Of a stretch of 64,000 nt of DNA, positions 27,442 through 36,488 are shown piece after piece. Made by a program: the position numbers and the translations under genes. The notes beneath the pieces were generated by a model that had not been told where the DNA came from, did no database searches, and saw only the letters and a program-made list of their open reading frames with translations. The stretch is from contig NZ_KB899099.1 in NCBI RefSeq assembly GCF_000378045.1, positions 62,001 through 126,000 on the forward strand, written 5' to 3'. The DNA comes from Marinobacterium rhizophilum DSM 18822 (GTDB lineage: Bacteria; Pseudomonadota; Gammaproteobacteria; Pseudomonadales; Balneatricaceae). Within the stretch, counting starts at the first letter, position 1. Each line of letters begins with the position of its first letter.

Positions 27442-28362
27442 CTATCGCTGCAGGGAGACAGGTTGGCGCGCAGCCAGCACACCGCTGGCCAGCAGAGCAC
27501 CGGTCATAACGACGACCACCCCCAGAAGACTCAACAGCGACGACGCCTCGCCGAGAAGCGGAATGGCAGCAAGCGCCGCCAGTGCCGGCGTGAATGAGCC
27601 CAGCGCTGCCGTCTTCTCGGCTCCCAGGGCGCGAATTGCTACAGCATAGCTAAAACTACCTAGAATGCCTGCGCCAAGGCCCTGCGCCAGCAAATAAGGC
27701 CAGAGTTCGGCCCAGCCGACCGACAGCAGATTCGATTCCACCCGCCCGAATCCAAGCAATGCCACCAGCCCCAGGGATGACAGTCCACATAGCAGCGCCG
27801 TCGCCTGCAGGGCACCAACACCCAGTACGCGCAGGCCCAGGGTATAAAACGCCCATAGAAGGCTGGCGGCGAGAAACGCCAGATGCCCGCGCCAGTAACC
27901 GGTGTGCGTCTCGAACAGGCCATTACCCAGCAACAGCAGCACGCCACCGGCAATAACCGTCAACCCCAGCAGGCGACGCCGGGACAGGGATTCGCCAAAC
28001 ACCAGCACCGCCAGAGCGGTCACAAACAGCGGTGCCGTACCGGGCACCAGGGCTCCGGCGTGGGCCACGGGCGCAAAGCCGCTGCCATAGGAAATAAGAT
28101 AAAAGAATGGCAGGCCGCCAAGTAACAGCATCACGCCATAAGGCCAGCGGACCTGACGGAAAGACGCATCGCGCTGCAACAGGCAGGGCCAGAAGCACAA
28201 CGCCGGCAGGCCGAAGCGCAGCAGCGCCAGATCCGTGGGCGTGAGCACAGACTGGCTCTCGGCCCGCAGTGACAACAGAAAGCCGACCCAGATCAGCAGA
28301 GTCACGGCCATGGCGGTCAGGCCCGTGGCATTCATCGCCGGTTCGCCGCGATATTGATTCAT
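27442..28362 (-). CDS. EamA/DMT-family transporter
   Basis: About 306 residues with ten predicted membrane helices in two homologous halves, the EamA arrangement. Visible segments include LTAMAVTLLIWVGFLLSLRAE, YGSGFAPVAHAGALVPGTAPLFVTALAVLVFGE and YAVAIRALGAEKTAALGSFTPALAAL. Probably exports or imports a small metabolite or amino acid. The start at 28362 is preferred because a GGGCGGG-type site precedes it; 28335 (MNATGL) is a possible alternative. It is divergent from an Lrp/AsnC gene, which probably regulates it and hints at an amino acid as cargo. Confidence 0.86.
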   Translation of the reverse strand: MNQYRGEPAMNATGLTAMAVTLLIWVGFLLSLRAESQSVLTPTDLALLRFGLPALCFWPCLLQRDASFRQVRWPYGVMLLLGGLPFFYLISYGSGFAPVAHAGALVPGTAPLFVTALAVLVFGESLSRRRLLGLTVIAGGVLLLLGNGLFETHTGYWRGHLAFLAASLLWAFYTLGLRVLGVGALQATALLCGLSSLGLVALLGFGRVESNLLSVGWAELWPYLLAQGLGAGILGSFSYAVAIRALGAEKTAALGSFTPALAALAAIPLLGEASSLLSLLGVVVVMTGALLASGVLAARQPVSLQR

Positions 28363-28512
28363 TTTCCCGCCCTGCACCGTATAAGTTCAGGCGCCATTAT
28401 CGGCCAAAGGCAGAAAACGATTCGTGCCACTTCACTTGCAAAACAGGCCATCTTGAGCTGATTATTGCGCATAACCTCAAGGTTTTGGCAGTAACATTCA
28501 ACCGGACTGTAG

Positions 28513-28980
28513 ATGACTAAAAAACAGGATCTCGATACCACTGACCTGAAGATACTGCGTGCCCTGCAGCATGACGGCCGCCTCAGCAATGCCGACATCG
28601 CCGAGGCGGTCGCACTCTCGCCCTCCCCCTGCCTGCGCCGCCTGCGGCGCCTCGAACGCGACGGCGTCATCCAGGGATATCGAATACAGCTCGATCGCCA
28701 GACCATCGGTCTTGGCATGACCGTGTATGTCCAGGTCAAACTGCAGGATCACGGCATCGAATCGGTGGCGGGATTTGAACAGGCGCTAATGGGCATGTCG
28801 CAGGTCATCAACGCCCATACGGTATCGGGCTCAGCCGACTACCTGCTGGAAGTGGTTGTCAGCGACCTGCCCGACTACGACCTTTGGGTCCGTCAGATGC
28901 AGGCGCTGCGCATGGTGCGGGAAATCGAAAGCAACTTTGCACTGCGCGAAGTAAAGTCGCAGGCGCCCCTGCCGCTTTAA
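28513..28980 (+). CDS. Lrp/AsnC-family transcriptional regulator
   Basis: A 155-residue regulator. The N-terminal HTH (LDTTDLKILRALQHDGRLSNADIAEAVALSPSPCLRRLRRLERDG) is followed by the RAM/ligand-binding domain (about 75-150) with GSADYLLEVVVSDLPDYDLWV. It resembles the BkdR/DecR subgroup. It is divergent from the EamA transporter with ~150 bp between starts, so it probably senses the transported amino acid and controls both. The strip 28981-29147 shows only short inverted sequences. Confidence 0.92.
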   Translation: MTKKQDLDTTDLKILRALQHDGRLSNADIAEAVALSPSPCLRRLRRLERDGVIQGYRIQLDRQTIGLGMTVYVQVKLQDHGIESVAGFEQALMGMSQVINAHTVSGSADYLLEVVVSDLPDYDLWVRQMQALRMVREIESNFALREVKSQAPLPL

Positions 28981-29147
28981 GCCTCCCCGGGAACAGGCCC
29001 CTATGAGTCTTTGACTATAGGTGCAAGCGCGCCGGCATCACGGCGCAGCGCTGAAGGCCAGACCGAGGTTTGTTGGGACGCTGTAACAAAGAGTCCTGAT
29101 CGTGCTGGACGCCCCGCAGGGCGGACCCTGATCATGGGCGTCGCAGA

Positions 29148-29546
29148 TCACGCCCCCACGGTGGTGGCCTGAAACACGATATACAGGCAGCACGCCATTG
29201 CAGCGCCGAAAATCAGCGAACGTAACGCCGCCATATTGGCAATGTAAAACACGGCATGCAGAACCCGGCAGGCCAGAAAAAGCAACGCGACCCCTGTCAG
29301 GCTCGCCAGCTCGACACCGCTGGCATAGGCGATAAAGCAGGTGACACCAAAGATCGAGAGTGCTTCCCAGGCATTGGCCTGGGCGGCCTGGGCACGGGCG
29401 CCAGGCCCTTCGAGCCGTGACTGCTGCAGGCGCGGGTTGTTGTTGTCAAAGGCCCCGAACTGGCGGGCACGAAAATAATTTCCCAGGCCCGCGAGCACAA
29501 TCGGCATCACTGACACGATAAAAAGCACATACAAAATGACTGGCAT
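29148..29546 (-). CDS. MAPEG family membrane protein
   Basis: A 132-residue protein with four hydrophobic helices and the MAPEG core RLEGPGARAQAAQANAWEALSIFG (N-x-WE-like), followed by ACRVLHAVFYIANMAALRSLIF. Bacterial members resemble microsomal glutathione transferases and leukotriene synthases, but most have no known substrate. It is a single gene, 75 bp downstream of the HAD phosphatase stop on the same strand, with no metabolic context to suggest a role. Confidence 0.85.
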   Translation of the reverse strand: MPVILYVLFIVSVMPIVLAGLGNYFRARQFGAFDNNNPRLQQSRLEGPGARAQAAQANAWEALSIFGVTCFIAYASGVELASLTGVALLFLACRVLHAVFYIANMAALRSLIFGAAMACCLYIVFQATTVGA

Positions 29547-29621
29547 GATAGATCCCTCTGTTTTATCCAGGACCCTGCATTCAGGGCCGCTACACTTCTA
29601 CGCCGGCAATCAGCATTTGTA

Positions 29622-30338
29622 TCATTCAGCTTGAGAGTATGCTTCCAGCCTGCCCTGCAGTTCGATCAAATCCCCCACCACCGGAACACCGGGCGCAAAG
29701 GGATTACTGCCCTTTACCACACCGACAAAGGGCATCAGGTTATGCACCGCCGCTATGTAGTCGACCCGACCGTCACCCACCATCAGACAGCGCGCAGCAT
29801 CCAGCCGATGCGCGCTCAGCAGTTCGGCGATGTTGATCTCCTTTTCCACCGGCGTCCCCCGCACCTCGACAAAGTAACCCGCCATGCCACGAGCCTCGAC
29901 AACCTGCTGCAACTCGGTCTCGGGCGTACCGGACACCACGAACATGGGCAGGTCGCGTGCCTTGAGCTCACGCAGTAGCGCATCGGCCCCGGCGACTTCC
30001 GGCGAGCGAATGACGGCTTCCATGCTGCGTTCGGCAAATTGCTGGCACAGCGCTTCCAGCGCGGTTTCATTCAACGGCTCACCGAGCAGCTCGCTATACA
30101 CATGACGCAGCTTGGTGCTGCGGGCCCGTCCCGTGTTATGGAGAAAGAATTGCAGGATCTGCTGCCTGAGCGCCTCATCACGCTCGGCAAAGAGCGACAG
30201 GAAGGCCTCGGCCTTGATATCCAGTGACTGCGCCAGCGCATCGTCAAAATCAAAAAACACCGCCTGCAGGTTTTCCAGTGCAGGCAGACTGCTTCGGCCC
30301 GAAAGGCCGTCAAGTTCGCTATCGATCACGCGTTTCAT
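29622..30338 (-). CDS. HAD-family phosphatase-like hydrolase
   Basis: A 238-residue HAD-like protein. Motif I is AVFFDFDDALAQS, which has the aspartate nucleophile and the second aspartate but Asp-Ala where DGTL is usual. Motif II is FVVSGTPE and motif IV is MVGDGRVDYIAA. The cap is alpha-helical (about 60-130). It is phosphoglycolate phosphatase-like in layout. The start MKRVIDS at 30338 sits immediately after a GGAGG that is rather close; a start a few codons downstream cannot be excluded. It lies 110 bp downstream of the LacI-type regulator, co-directional, and might dephosphorylate an intermediate of the catabolic locus, but nothing in the sequence proves this. Confidence 0.78.
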   Translation of the reverse strand: MKRVIDSELDGLSGRSSLPALENLQAVFFDFDDALAQSLDIKAEAFLSLFAERDEALRQQILQFFLHNTGRARSTKLRHVYSELLGEPLNETALEALCQQFAERSMEAVIRSPEVAGADALLRELKARDLPMFVVSGTPETELQQVVEARGMAGYFVEVRGTPVEKEINIAELLSAHRLDAARCLMVGDGRVDYIAAVHNLMPFVGVVKGSNPFAPGVPVVGDLIELQGRLEAYSQAE

Positions 30339-30448
30339 CCTCCGAATTTCCGTACTCTGTGCGCCCAGCCAGCGCACCACAGCCACTCTAGCATGCGCCT
30401 GCCGACGGCAAGGATATGAGCGATCAAAAGACAGGAGGCCCCGGTGCT

Positions 30449-31483
30449 CTAGGGCAGGTTTTCCTTGAATACCAGCTCCATACTGAGCTTTGAAACCCCC
30501 GTCAGCGGGGCTTTTCCAGCACGCACATTTTCAAAGATCTTGAGCGTATTCTGCACGATGCTATCCGGACTTTGAGTGATCACCAGGTCCATGGTGTCTT
30601 CGAGCAGAAAGGTGCGGGTATCCGTTGTCAGACCGTGACCGATGAAAACGATGTCCTTGTCACGCCCTTTTTCGCGAAGCGCCCGCGCGATGCCATCGGA
30701 CGCGCCACCAACATTATAGATCCCGATCAGGTCGGGATATTCGGCCAGCAGCTTCAAGGTATGGTGATAATTTTCACTACGATCATCGTGCCCTTCCCGG
30801 GCCGCGATAACACTAAACTTCAGGGATTCCTCGCCCATCAGGCTCAGGAAGCCCATCTCCCGCTCTTCGTGCGCACGGTAGGTGCGGCTGGCCGAGATCA
30901 GCGCTATGCGCCCACTGTCGTGTTTCGACAACCGGCCCAGCAGATAGGCAGCCGTACGCCCGACCGCCCGGTTATCGAGCCCGACATAGGCCGTGCGGCT
31001 GACACTGGATATGTCGGACACGATAGTGACGATGTGTTTGCCTCGGGCAGCCAGCGTACCAATCGTTTCACGCACCAGGGGATGGTCGATCGCCATAAAT
31101 GCTATACCGTCCGCCTTTTCGCCGTGACGCTTCAGTGCATCGGACAGATGCTTTGGATTAAAGCTGTCGATAAAGAAGCAGCGCGGACGGACGTTATGAT
31201 CTGACGATTTTTCGGTGGTGTCCTTAATGGTCTCACCCAGCAGGCGCAGATAAGGGTTTGTTCCCGCTGGAAGCAGGAATACGACCTTGAGGGGCCGCGG
31301 ACGCAACGTGCGCAGTATCTCATCTTCGGGCAGGTAGCCCAGTTCTGCCGCCGCCTGCAGCACCCGTTTGGCGGTCAGTTCACGCACGCCAGGGCGTTTG
31401 TTTAATACCCGGTCCACCGTGGCCGGCGAAATACCGGCCCGTTCGGCTATGTCCCTGATTATAGGTCCGTTTGTCTTTGGCAT
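30449..31483 (-). CDS. LacI-family transcriptional regulator
   Basis: A 344-residue LacI/GalR protein. The DNA-binding domain is at residues 5-60 (IIRDIAERAGISPATVDRVLNKRPGV). The periplasmic-binding-like effector domain follows, with YVGLDNRAVGRTAAYLLGR, IYNVGGASDGIARAL and FIGHGL. The ATVDRVLN helix is that of the sugar/acid-sugar responsive subgroup. The start at 31483 (MPKTNG) is preferred; the reading to 31501 begins with TTG. It is divergent from the TRAP operon, so it should control it and respond to the imported compound or a derivative. Confidence 0.92.
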   Translation of the reverse strand: MPKTNGPIIRDIAERAGISPATVDRVLNKRPGVRELTAKRVLQAAAELGYLPEDEILRTLRPRPLKVVFLLPAGTNPYLRLLGETIKDTTEKSSDHNVRPRCFFIDSFNPKHLSDALKRHGEKADGIAFMAIDHPLVRETIGTLAARGKHIVTIVSDISSVSRTAYVGLDNRAVGRTAAYLLGRLSKHDSGRIALISASRTYRAHEEREMGFLSLMGEESLKFSVIAAREGHDDRSENYHHTLKLLAEYPDLIGIYNVGGASDGIARALREKGRDKDIVFIGHGLTTDTRTFLLEDTMDLVITQSPDSIVQNTLKIFENVRAGKAPLTGVSKLSMELVFKENLP

Positions 31484-31516
31484 GGTTTGAATTTCGCTCA
31501 ATAAACATCAAAAACC

Positions 31517-31532
31517 ATCATTTTATAATGAT
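31517..31532. promoter_or_regulatory. Candidate LacI-type operator
   Basis: ATCATTTTATAATGAT has 6-bp perfectly symmetric arms around TTAT. It lies in the 147-bp gap between the lacI-type start (31483) and the TRAP binding-protein start (31631), where a divergent operator is expected. A typical LacI-family site has a CG centre, which is lacking here, so this is only a candidate. Confidence 0.4.
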
Positions 31533-31630
31533 TGCCCGCTAGCATTACTCAACTTAGACTAACACCAGTCAAGCGTTATCTCCAAAGACACTGATCTCAA
31601 AATAATCATAAACCCTCATGGGAGATCATC

Positions 31631-32644
31631 ATGATCAGCACCGCCTTAAAACGTCGTACTTTTGCTGTCCTGCTCGGAGCCGCGGCTTGCGCCCTGGGTG
31701 GAATTTCCGCCTCGGCCCAAGCGGTAACGCTGAACTACGGCCACATGAACTCACCCTCCAGTATCGCAGGCCTCCAGGCAACCTGGCTGGCAGAGGAGGT
31801 TGCCAAGAACACCGGGGGCGAAGTGAATATCGAGGTCTACCCTTCGTCCCAGCTGGGCAAGATTCAGGAACTCGCAGAAGGCGTTTCAACCGGTTCCATC
31901 GCGCTTTCCCACAACACGGCCGGCGGAATAGGCTCTCTCTATGCTCCGTTCGCGGCGCTCGACACGCCCTACCTGTACGACAATGTCGACCACCTGATGA
32001 AAGTGGTCGATGTGGACTCTCCCGTGATGCAGGAACTGAATAAGGGCCTGATCGAAAACAGCGGGGTAAGGGTACTGTATGCGTTCTATTTCGGTACCAG
32101 GCAGTTGACCGCCGACCGGGCGATCAAGGAGCCGGCTGACTTGGCCGGTGTAAAAATCAGGGCGATCCCCTTTCCGATTTACCTCAGTGCGGTGGAAGGA
32201 CTCGGTGCCGTACCCGTACCGGTAGACTGGTCTGAGGTGCCTACAGCCCTGGCAACAGGTATCGTTTCTGGACAAGAAAACCCGGTCAATGTCGTGCTTG
32301 ATCACAAGATTTACGACATCCAGTCCCACCTCATGCTGACTGGTCATATCTCGGCCGCCGAAATGGTGGTGATCAATGAGGACATCTGGCAGTCCTTCTC
32401 GCCTGAAACAAAAGATGCTGTGACCAAGGCGGCACAAACCGTGCGTGAGCGCGCCACCCAGCAAGTGCTGAACCAGGAAGCCGAAGAGCTTCAGTCGCTG
32501 AAAGACGCCGGCATGACCGTTATCGGACCGCAGGATGGACTGCAAACAGGCGCCTTCCGCAGTCATGTTCAAGCCTTGGTCAAAGAGCGCTTCAGCGAAC
32601 AGTACGGTGATCTCTATTCCAAGATCGAGCAGGCCGCGCACTAA
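31631..32644 (+). CDS. TRAP transporter solute-binding protein (DctP family)
   Basis: A 337-residue periplasmic protein. The signal peptide is about residues 1-29 (RRTFAVLLGAAACALGGISASAQA). The DctP fold follows, with LNYGHMNSPSSIAGLQATWLAEEV, VNIEVYPSSQLGKIQELAEGV and the ligand-carboxylate arginine region KIRAIPFPIYL. GGGAGATC precedes the ATG. First gene of the operon; the substrate is probably an organic or sugar acid, since nearly all DctP proteins bind a carboxylate through a conserved arginine. A 218-bp gap to the next gene, longer than others in the operon, may let the binding protein be made in excess. Confidence 0.93.
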   Translation: MISTALKRRTFAVLLGAAACALGGISASAQAVTLNYGHMNSPSSIAGLQATWLAEEVAKNTGGEVNIEVYPSSQLGKIQELAEGVSTGSIALSHNTAGGIGSLYAPFAALDTPYLYDNVDHLMKVVDVDSPVMQELNKGLIENSGVRVLYAFYFGTRQLTADRAIKEPADLAGVKIRAIPFPIYLSAVEGLGAVPVPVDWSEVPTALATGIVSGQENPVNVVLDHKIYDIQSHLMLTGHISAAEMVVINEDIWQSFSPETKDAVTKAAQTVRERATQQVLNQEAEELQSLKDAGMTVIGPQDGLQTGAFRSHVQALVKERFSEQYGDLYSKIEQAAH

Positions 32645-32862
32645 GGCACTGCCAACACCCATCCGGCGGGGTGGCACCGGTCGAAATCAAGACGCAGCTT
32701 CAAGACACAGCCCAGCCCTGCCGGGGAACGACAACAACGCGCCCGGCTGCGCCGACATCCCAGGGAGTAGCCGGGACCTGTTCGCAGTCTCCCGGCCAGC
32801 AGAATGCGGGCGCCGTTTGCGGGCTTCGGATCCATGATCCTTGATCTATCGCGAGGAATAAC

Positions 32863-33348
32863 ATGCAACAGAAGCACGGACCCGTTCACGTCATGCTGGA
32901 GCGAATATGCTCCATGCTGAGCAGGATAGCCGAACTCCTGCTGGGGCTGATGTCACTGCTGATACTTGGACAGGTGGTGTGCCGCAACGCCTTTGACCTG
33001 GGCTTGCCCTGGGCGGATGAGCTGGCCCGATTTACCTGCATTGCGCTGGTGTTCCTGGCAATTCCGACACTGCTGCTGCGTAACCGCCATATTGCGGTCG
33101 ACATCGTCTACAACATGCTCGGTAGCCGATACAAAACAGGACTTCGCCGACTCAACTGCCTGCTCACGCTGTTCTTCTGCACGATCGTCCTTTACAGCTT
33201 TTACAAATTCCTTATTCGGGCGGGGAAATTTTCAACCCCGTCGCTGGAGATGTCCAACTGGGTCTTTTATTCGCCCGCACTGATTGGTATCGCCATGCTG
33301 GCGGTGGTGGCGCTTTACCTTCTGTTTGCGCCATCAAAAGAAAAGTAG
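32863..33348 (+). CDS. TRAP transporter small membrane subunit (DctQ family)
   Basis: A 161-residue protein with four membrane helices, the usual DctQ form: LLLGLMSLLILGQVVCRNAF, the conserved GLPWADELARFTCIALVFLAIPTLLL, RNRHIAVDIVYNML and the last helix near 135-155. GAGGAATAAC precedes the ATG. It pairs with the DctM gene 25 bp downstream. Confidence 0.93.
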   Translation: MQQKHGPVHVMLERICSMLSRIAELLLGLMSLLILGQVVCRNAFDLGLPWADELARFTCIALVFLAIPTLLLRNRHIAVDIVYNMLGSRYKTGLRRLNCLLTLFFCTIVLYSFYKFLIRAGKFSTPSLEMSNWVFYSPALIGIAMLAVVALYLLFAPSKEK

Positions 33349-33373
33349 CCCCACGCAAGAGACCATCTGAATC

Positions 33374-34654
33374 ATGATGAGCATTATCCTAGTTGTCCTG
33401 TTTCTGGGGACATTACTGATGCGATTGCCGGTGGCCCTCTGCCTGGGCCTGGCTTCTGCAGTCACCATACTCCTGTTCGACCTACCCATCACCGTTCTGG
33501 CGCAACGCATGGTCAACGCTCTGGACTCGTCGCCGCTGATGGCCGTGCCACTGTTCATTTTTGCAGCCAACCTGCTGAGTGCCGCCGGGGTTACCAACCA
33601 CCTTTTTGATCTCGTGCGCATGCTTGTCGGCTGGATCCGCGGGGGAACCGCACAGGTCAGCATTCTTGTCAGTCTGATTTTTTCCGGTATTTCGGGCGCA
33701 GCGCTGGCGGATATCGGCGCGCTGGGCGGTATTCAGATAAAGATGATGCGCGAGCAAGGCTACCGCGAAGACTTTGCCGCCGGTATTACCATGGCAGCCG
33801 CCACGATCGGCCCGATATTTCCGCCCAGTATTCCCATTATCATATTTGCCACCACAGCCAATGTGTCTGCGGTGAAGCTGCTGCTGGCAGGAATCATTCC
33901 CGCACTGCTCATCACCCTGCTGCTGATACTGCAGGTGGCCATTCTGGCCCACATCTACAAAATGCCTCGCGATAATATGGCATTCGACACGCGCGCCTTT
34001 GCCCGCAAGCTGGTGCTGTCCATCCCCGCCCTGTTTGCACCGATTCTGCTGATTGGCGGGCTCATGTCCGGCCTGTTTGGACCGACCGAGGTGGCCGGCG
34101 TCACAGTGGCTTACGCCATATTCATCGGCCTCTTCGTTTACCGCAAGCTCGACTGGTCGGGTATCACCAGAGCAGCACGCGAAACGGTCGATGCAACGGC
34201 CAGCGTGCTGTTCATCGTCGCGACGGCGGCACTTTTTGCCTGGGTGCTGACGATGGATCGCGTCCCGTTAAAAGCCAGCACCTTTTTGCTGGGACTGTCC
34301 GACGACCCCTTGATGCTGTTGCTGATCATCAACGGATTACTGCTGGTGGTGGGCATGGTACTGGAGTCCATCGCAGCCATCCTGATTATTGCTCCCATTA
34401 TCACACCGGCGCTGGTCGCCGCTGGCGTCGATCCCCTGCAGCTGGGCATCGTTTTCGTCCTCAACCTGATGATTGGCCTGTTGACCCCGCCCATGGGCAT
34501 GAGTCTCTACATGGTCAGCATCATTGCCGACATGCCATTGCATAAGGTTATTCGAGGCGTGGTGCCCTTCCTATTGCCCCTGTTGCTGTCACTTCTGGCA
34601 GTCACTTGTGTTCCGGCAATCTCAACCTGGTTACCCGGCCTAATAATGAAGTGA
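33374..34654 (+). CDS. TRAP transporter large membrane subunit (DctM family)
   Basis: A 426-residue polytopic protein with about 12 helices. Family signatures include ALDSSPLMAVPLFIFAANLL, SLIFSGISGAALADIGALGGIQIKMM and TMAAATIGPIFPPSIPIIIF. It forms the Na+-driven permease with DctQ. The end VLNLMIGLLTPPMGMSLYMV is also typical. Only 7 bp separate it from the VOC gene, so transport and catabolism are one transcript. Confidence 0.95.
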   Translation: MMSIILVVLFLGTLLMRLPVALCLGLASAVTILLFDLPITVLAQRMVNALDSSPLMAVPLFIFAANLLSAAGVTNHLFDLVRMLVGWIRGGTAQVSILVSLIFSGISGAALADIGALGGIQIKMMREQGYREDFAAGITMAAATIGPIFPPSIPIIIFATTANVSAVKLLLAGIIPALLITLLLILQVAILAHIYKMPRDNMAFDTRAFARKLVLSIPALFAPILLIGGLMSGLFGPTEVAGVTVAYAIFIGLFVYRKLDWSGITRAARETVDATASVLFIVATAALFAWVLTMDRVPLKASTFLLGLSDDPLMLLLIINGLLLVVGMVLESIAAILIIAPIITPALVAAGVDPLQLGIVFVLNLMIGLLTPPMGMSLYMVSIIADMPLHKVIRGVVPFLLPLLLSLLAVTCVPAISTWLPGLIMK

Positions 34655-34661
34655 GGACAAA

Positions 34662-35201
34662 ATGAGCAGATTTCTCGGAGAAATTCGCCAGCTCGGCTAT
34701 GTCGTGCAGGATATAGAGAAGGCCATGGACTACTGGTCAAAGACCATGGGTGTCGGCCCCTGGTTTTACAATCCGAAGGTGCCCATAGAAGACTACCACT
34801 ACGACGGCAAGCCCTATGAGGTGCACAACTCGGTCGCCCTGGCCAATTCTGGCTACGTGCAGGTGGAACTGATTCAGACGCGCAACGATGCGCCTTCCAT
34901 GTATCGCGACTTTTTGCAGGCAGGTCATACCGGTTTGCAGCATGTCGCCTACTGGACCGAACACTTCGATGAAGACCTGGAATGCATGCTCGCCCAGGGC
35001 TTTCGAGTCAAGATGAGCGGAATGGTCGGGGCTCAGGGCCGCTTTGTCTATTTCGATCGTGAAATGCACCCCGGCACGGTTATTGAGCTTTCCGAAGTCC
35101 TCGGCCCCAAGGGGCGGCTGTTCAAACAGATTCATGACGCCTCCATCAACTGGGATGCGAATGATCCGATCCGCCCTTTCCCTTCCTTGTCGGAGATCTG
35201 A
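34662..35201 (+). CDS. VOC-fold protein (glyoxalase/epimerase-like)
   Basis: A 179-residue protein of the vicinal-oxygen-chelate superfamily with two beta-alpha-beta-beta-beta modules. Module 1 begins IRQLGYVVQDIEKAMDYWSKTMGVGPW. Module 2 contains GHTGLQHVAYWTEHFDEDLECM and ends FDREMHPGTVIELSE. Candidate metal ligands are His of LQHVAY and Glu of VIELSE, with Glu in VELIQ of the first module. Overall it resembles methylmalonyl-CoA epimerase-like or lactoylglutathione lyase-like proteins, but no family gives a reaction. It is the first enzyme gene of the operon, between the permease and a RuBisCO-like protein, so it probably isomerises or cleaves the imported acid or the RLP product. Confidence 0.82.
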   Translation: MSRFLGEIRQLGYVVQDIEKAMDYWSKTMGVGPWFYNPKVPIEDYHYDGKPYEVHNSVALANSGYVQVELIQTRNDAPSMYRDFLQAGHTGLQHVAYWTEHFDEDLECMLAQGFRVKMSGMVGAQGRFVYFDREMHPGTVIELSEVLGPKGRLFKQIHDASINWDANDPIRPFPSLSEI

Positions 35202-35205
35202 AACC

Positions 35206-36477
35206 GTGCAATTGATAGAAGCCGAGTACCTGATCGAAACCCCGCTCGACCCGCAGAAAATTGCCCAGGTCATCGCCGGTGAGCAAAGCAGTGGTACCTT
35301 CGTGCGCCTGGCATCCGAAACGGATGAGCTGCGCGAACGCGCCGCGGCCCGCATTCTTGCAGTCGAGGAACTCGAGCCCGTTGCGAGCCCCAGTCTGCAC
35401 AGCGCCTTCCTCGAGGCCCGCGGTATTGGTGGCCCGTATCGCAGGGCAAGGGTGCGCATCGGCTTCCCTGCCGACAATATCGGCGTGAATCTGGCAACGC
35501 TGGCCGCAACCGTGTCTGGCAACCTCTATGACCTCGGGGAAGTGACAGGACTCAAGCTGCTGGATATTCAGCTGCCCGCGCCCTACCGTGCCCGCTATTC
35601 GCTGCCCCAGGCCGGCATTGCAGGAACCCGCGCCCGACTGAACCTGCAGGGGCGCCCCTTTTTCGGCACGATCATCAAGCCAAACATTGGCATGCAAGTG
35701 GATGAGATTGCCGACCTTGTCGAACTGCTTTGCGAATCCGGCGTGGATTTCATCAAGGATGACGAAGTCTGTGCCAACCCAGCCTGTGCTCCGCTGGACA
35801 AGCGCATACCCGCCGTCATGGAGCGGGTTCGCCGTTACCGCGACCGTACCGGTCGCGACGTGATGATGGCGTTCAATATTACCGATGAAACCGACGCCAT
35901 GCGCCGGCACGCCGACCTGATCGAACAGGAAAGCGGAGCCTGCGCGATGGTCAGCATGAACTGGGTCGGATTATCGGCCATGCAGACCTTGCGGGGATCA
36001 ACCCCACTGATTCTGCATGGGCACCGCAATGGCTATGGTGGCTGGGCCCGCCACCCGGCACTGGGTATCGCCTTTCCTGCCTACCAGGCACTTTATCGAC
36101 TGACTGGCCTGGATCACATGCACGTCCATGGCATGGGTGGAAAGTTTTCCGACAGCGATGCCGAGGTGACCGAAGCGGCACGCCTTTGTGCCCGGCCACT
36201 GTCACCGGATGGCCCGGCGAATGACTGTGTATTGCCGGTGTTTTCCTCCGGTCAGTGGGCCGGGACCCTGCCGGCCACTGTCAACGCGGTGGGCTCGTCG
36301 GATTTCATGTTTTTGGCCGGCGGCGGCATTCTGGCACACCCGGGCGGCCCGCAGGCCGGGGTCCGCAGCCTGCAGCAGGCCTGGGACGCCGTGGTTGCCG
36401 GCGAGGCTCTGGAAAAACATGCAACCCGCCATGCCGAACTCGCGGGCGCACTGTCATTCTATGAAGGCAAGGCCTAG
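35206..36477 (+). CDS. RuBisCO-like protein (OiaX/OiaT-type, acid-sugar pathway)
   Basis: A 423-residue form IV RuBisCO-like protein. Counting from GTG at 35206, the active-site set of true RuBisCO is largely kept: Lys158 (TIIKPN, equivalent to Lys175), carbamylation Lys184 with Asp186 and Glu187 (DFIKDDE), His273-Arg274, His306, loop-6 Lys313 (MGGKF), Ser348 and GGG at 372-374. Asn160 replaces RuBisCO Lys177. Together with the DUF1537 kinase next door this matches the RLPs of D-apiose catabolism, which decarboxylate or transcarboxylate 3-oxo-isoapionate 4-phosphate. The GTG start follows GGAG at 35192 and comes 4 bp after the VOC stop; an upstream reading to 35044 overlaps the VOC gene. The exact substrate is inferred, not shown. 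Confidence 0.85.
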   Translation: MQLIEAEYLIETPLDPQKIAQVIAGEQSSGTFVRLASETDELRERAAARILAVEELEPVASPSLHSAFLEARGIGGPYRRARVRIGFPADNIGVNLATLAATVSGNLYDLGEVTGLKLLDIQLPAPYRARYSLPQAGIAGTRARLNLQGRPFFGTIIKPNIGMQVDEIADLVELLCESGVDFIKDDEVCANPACAPLDKRIPAVMERVRRYRDRTGRDVMMAFNITDETDAMRRHADLIEQESGACAMVSMNWVGLSAMQTLRGSTPLILHGHRNGYGGWARHPALGIAFPAYQALYRLTGLDHMHVHGMGGKFSDSDAEVTEAARLCARPLSPDGPANDCVLPVFSSGQWAGTLPATVNAVGSSDFMFLAGGGILAHPGGPQAGVRSLQQAWDAVVAGEALEKHATRHAELAGALSFYEGKA

Positions 36478-36488
36478 GAATTTCACCA

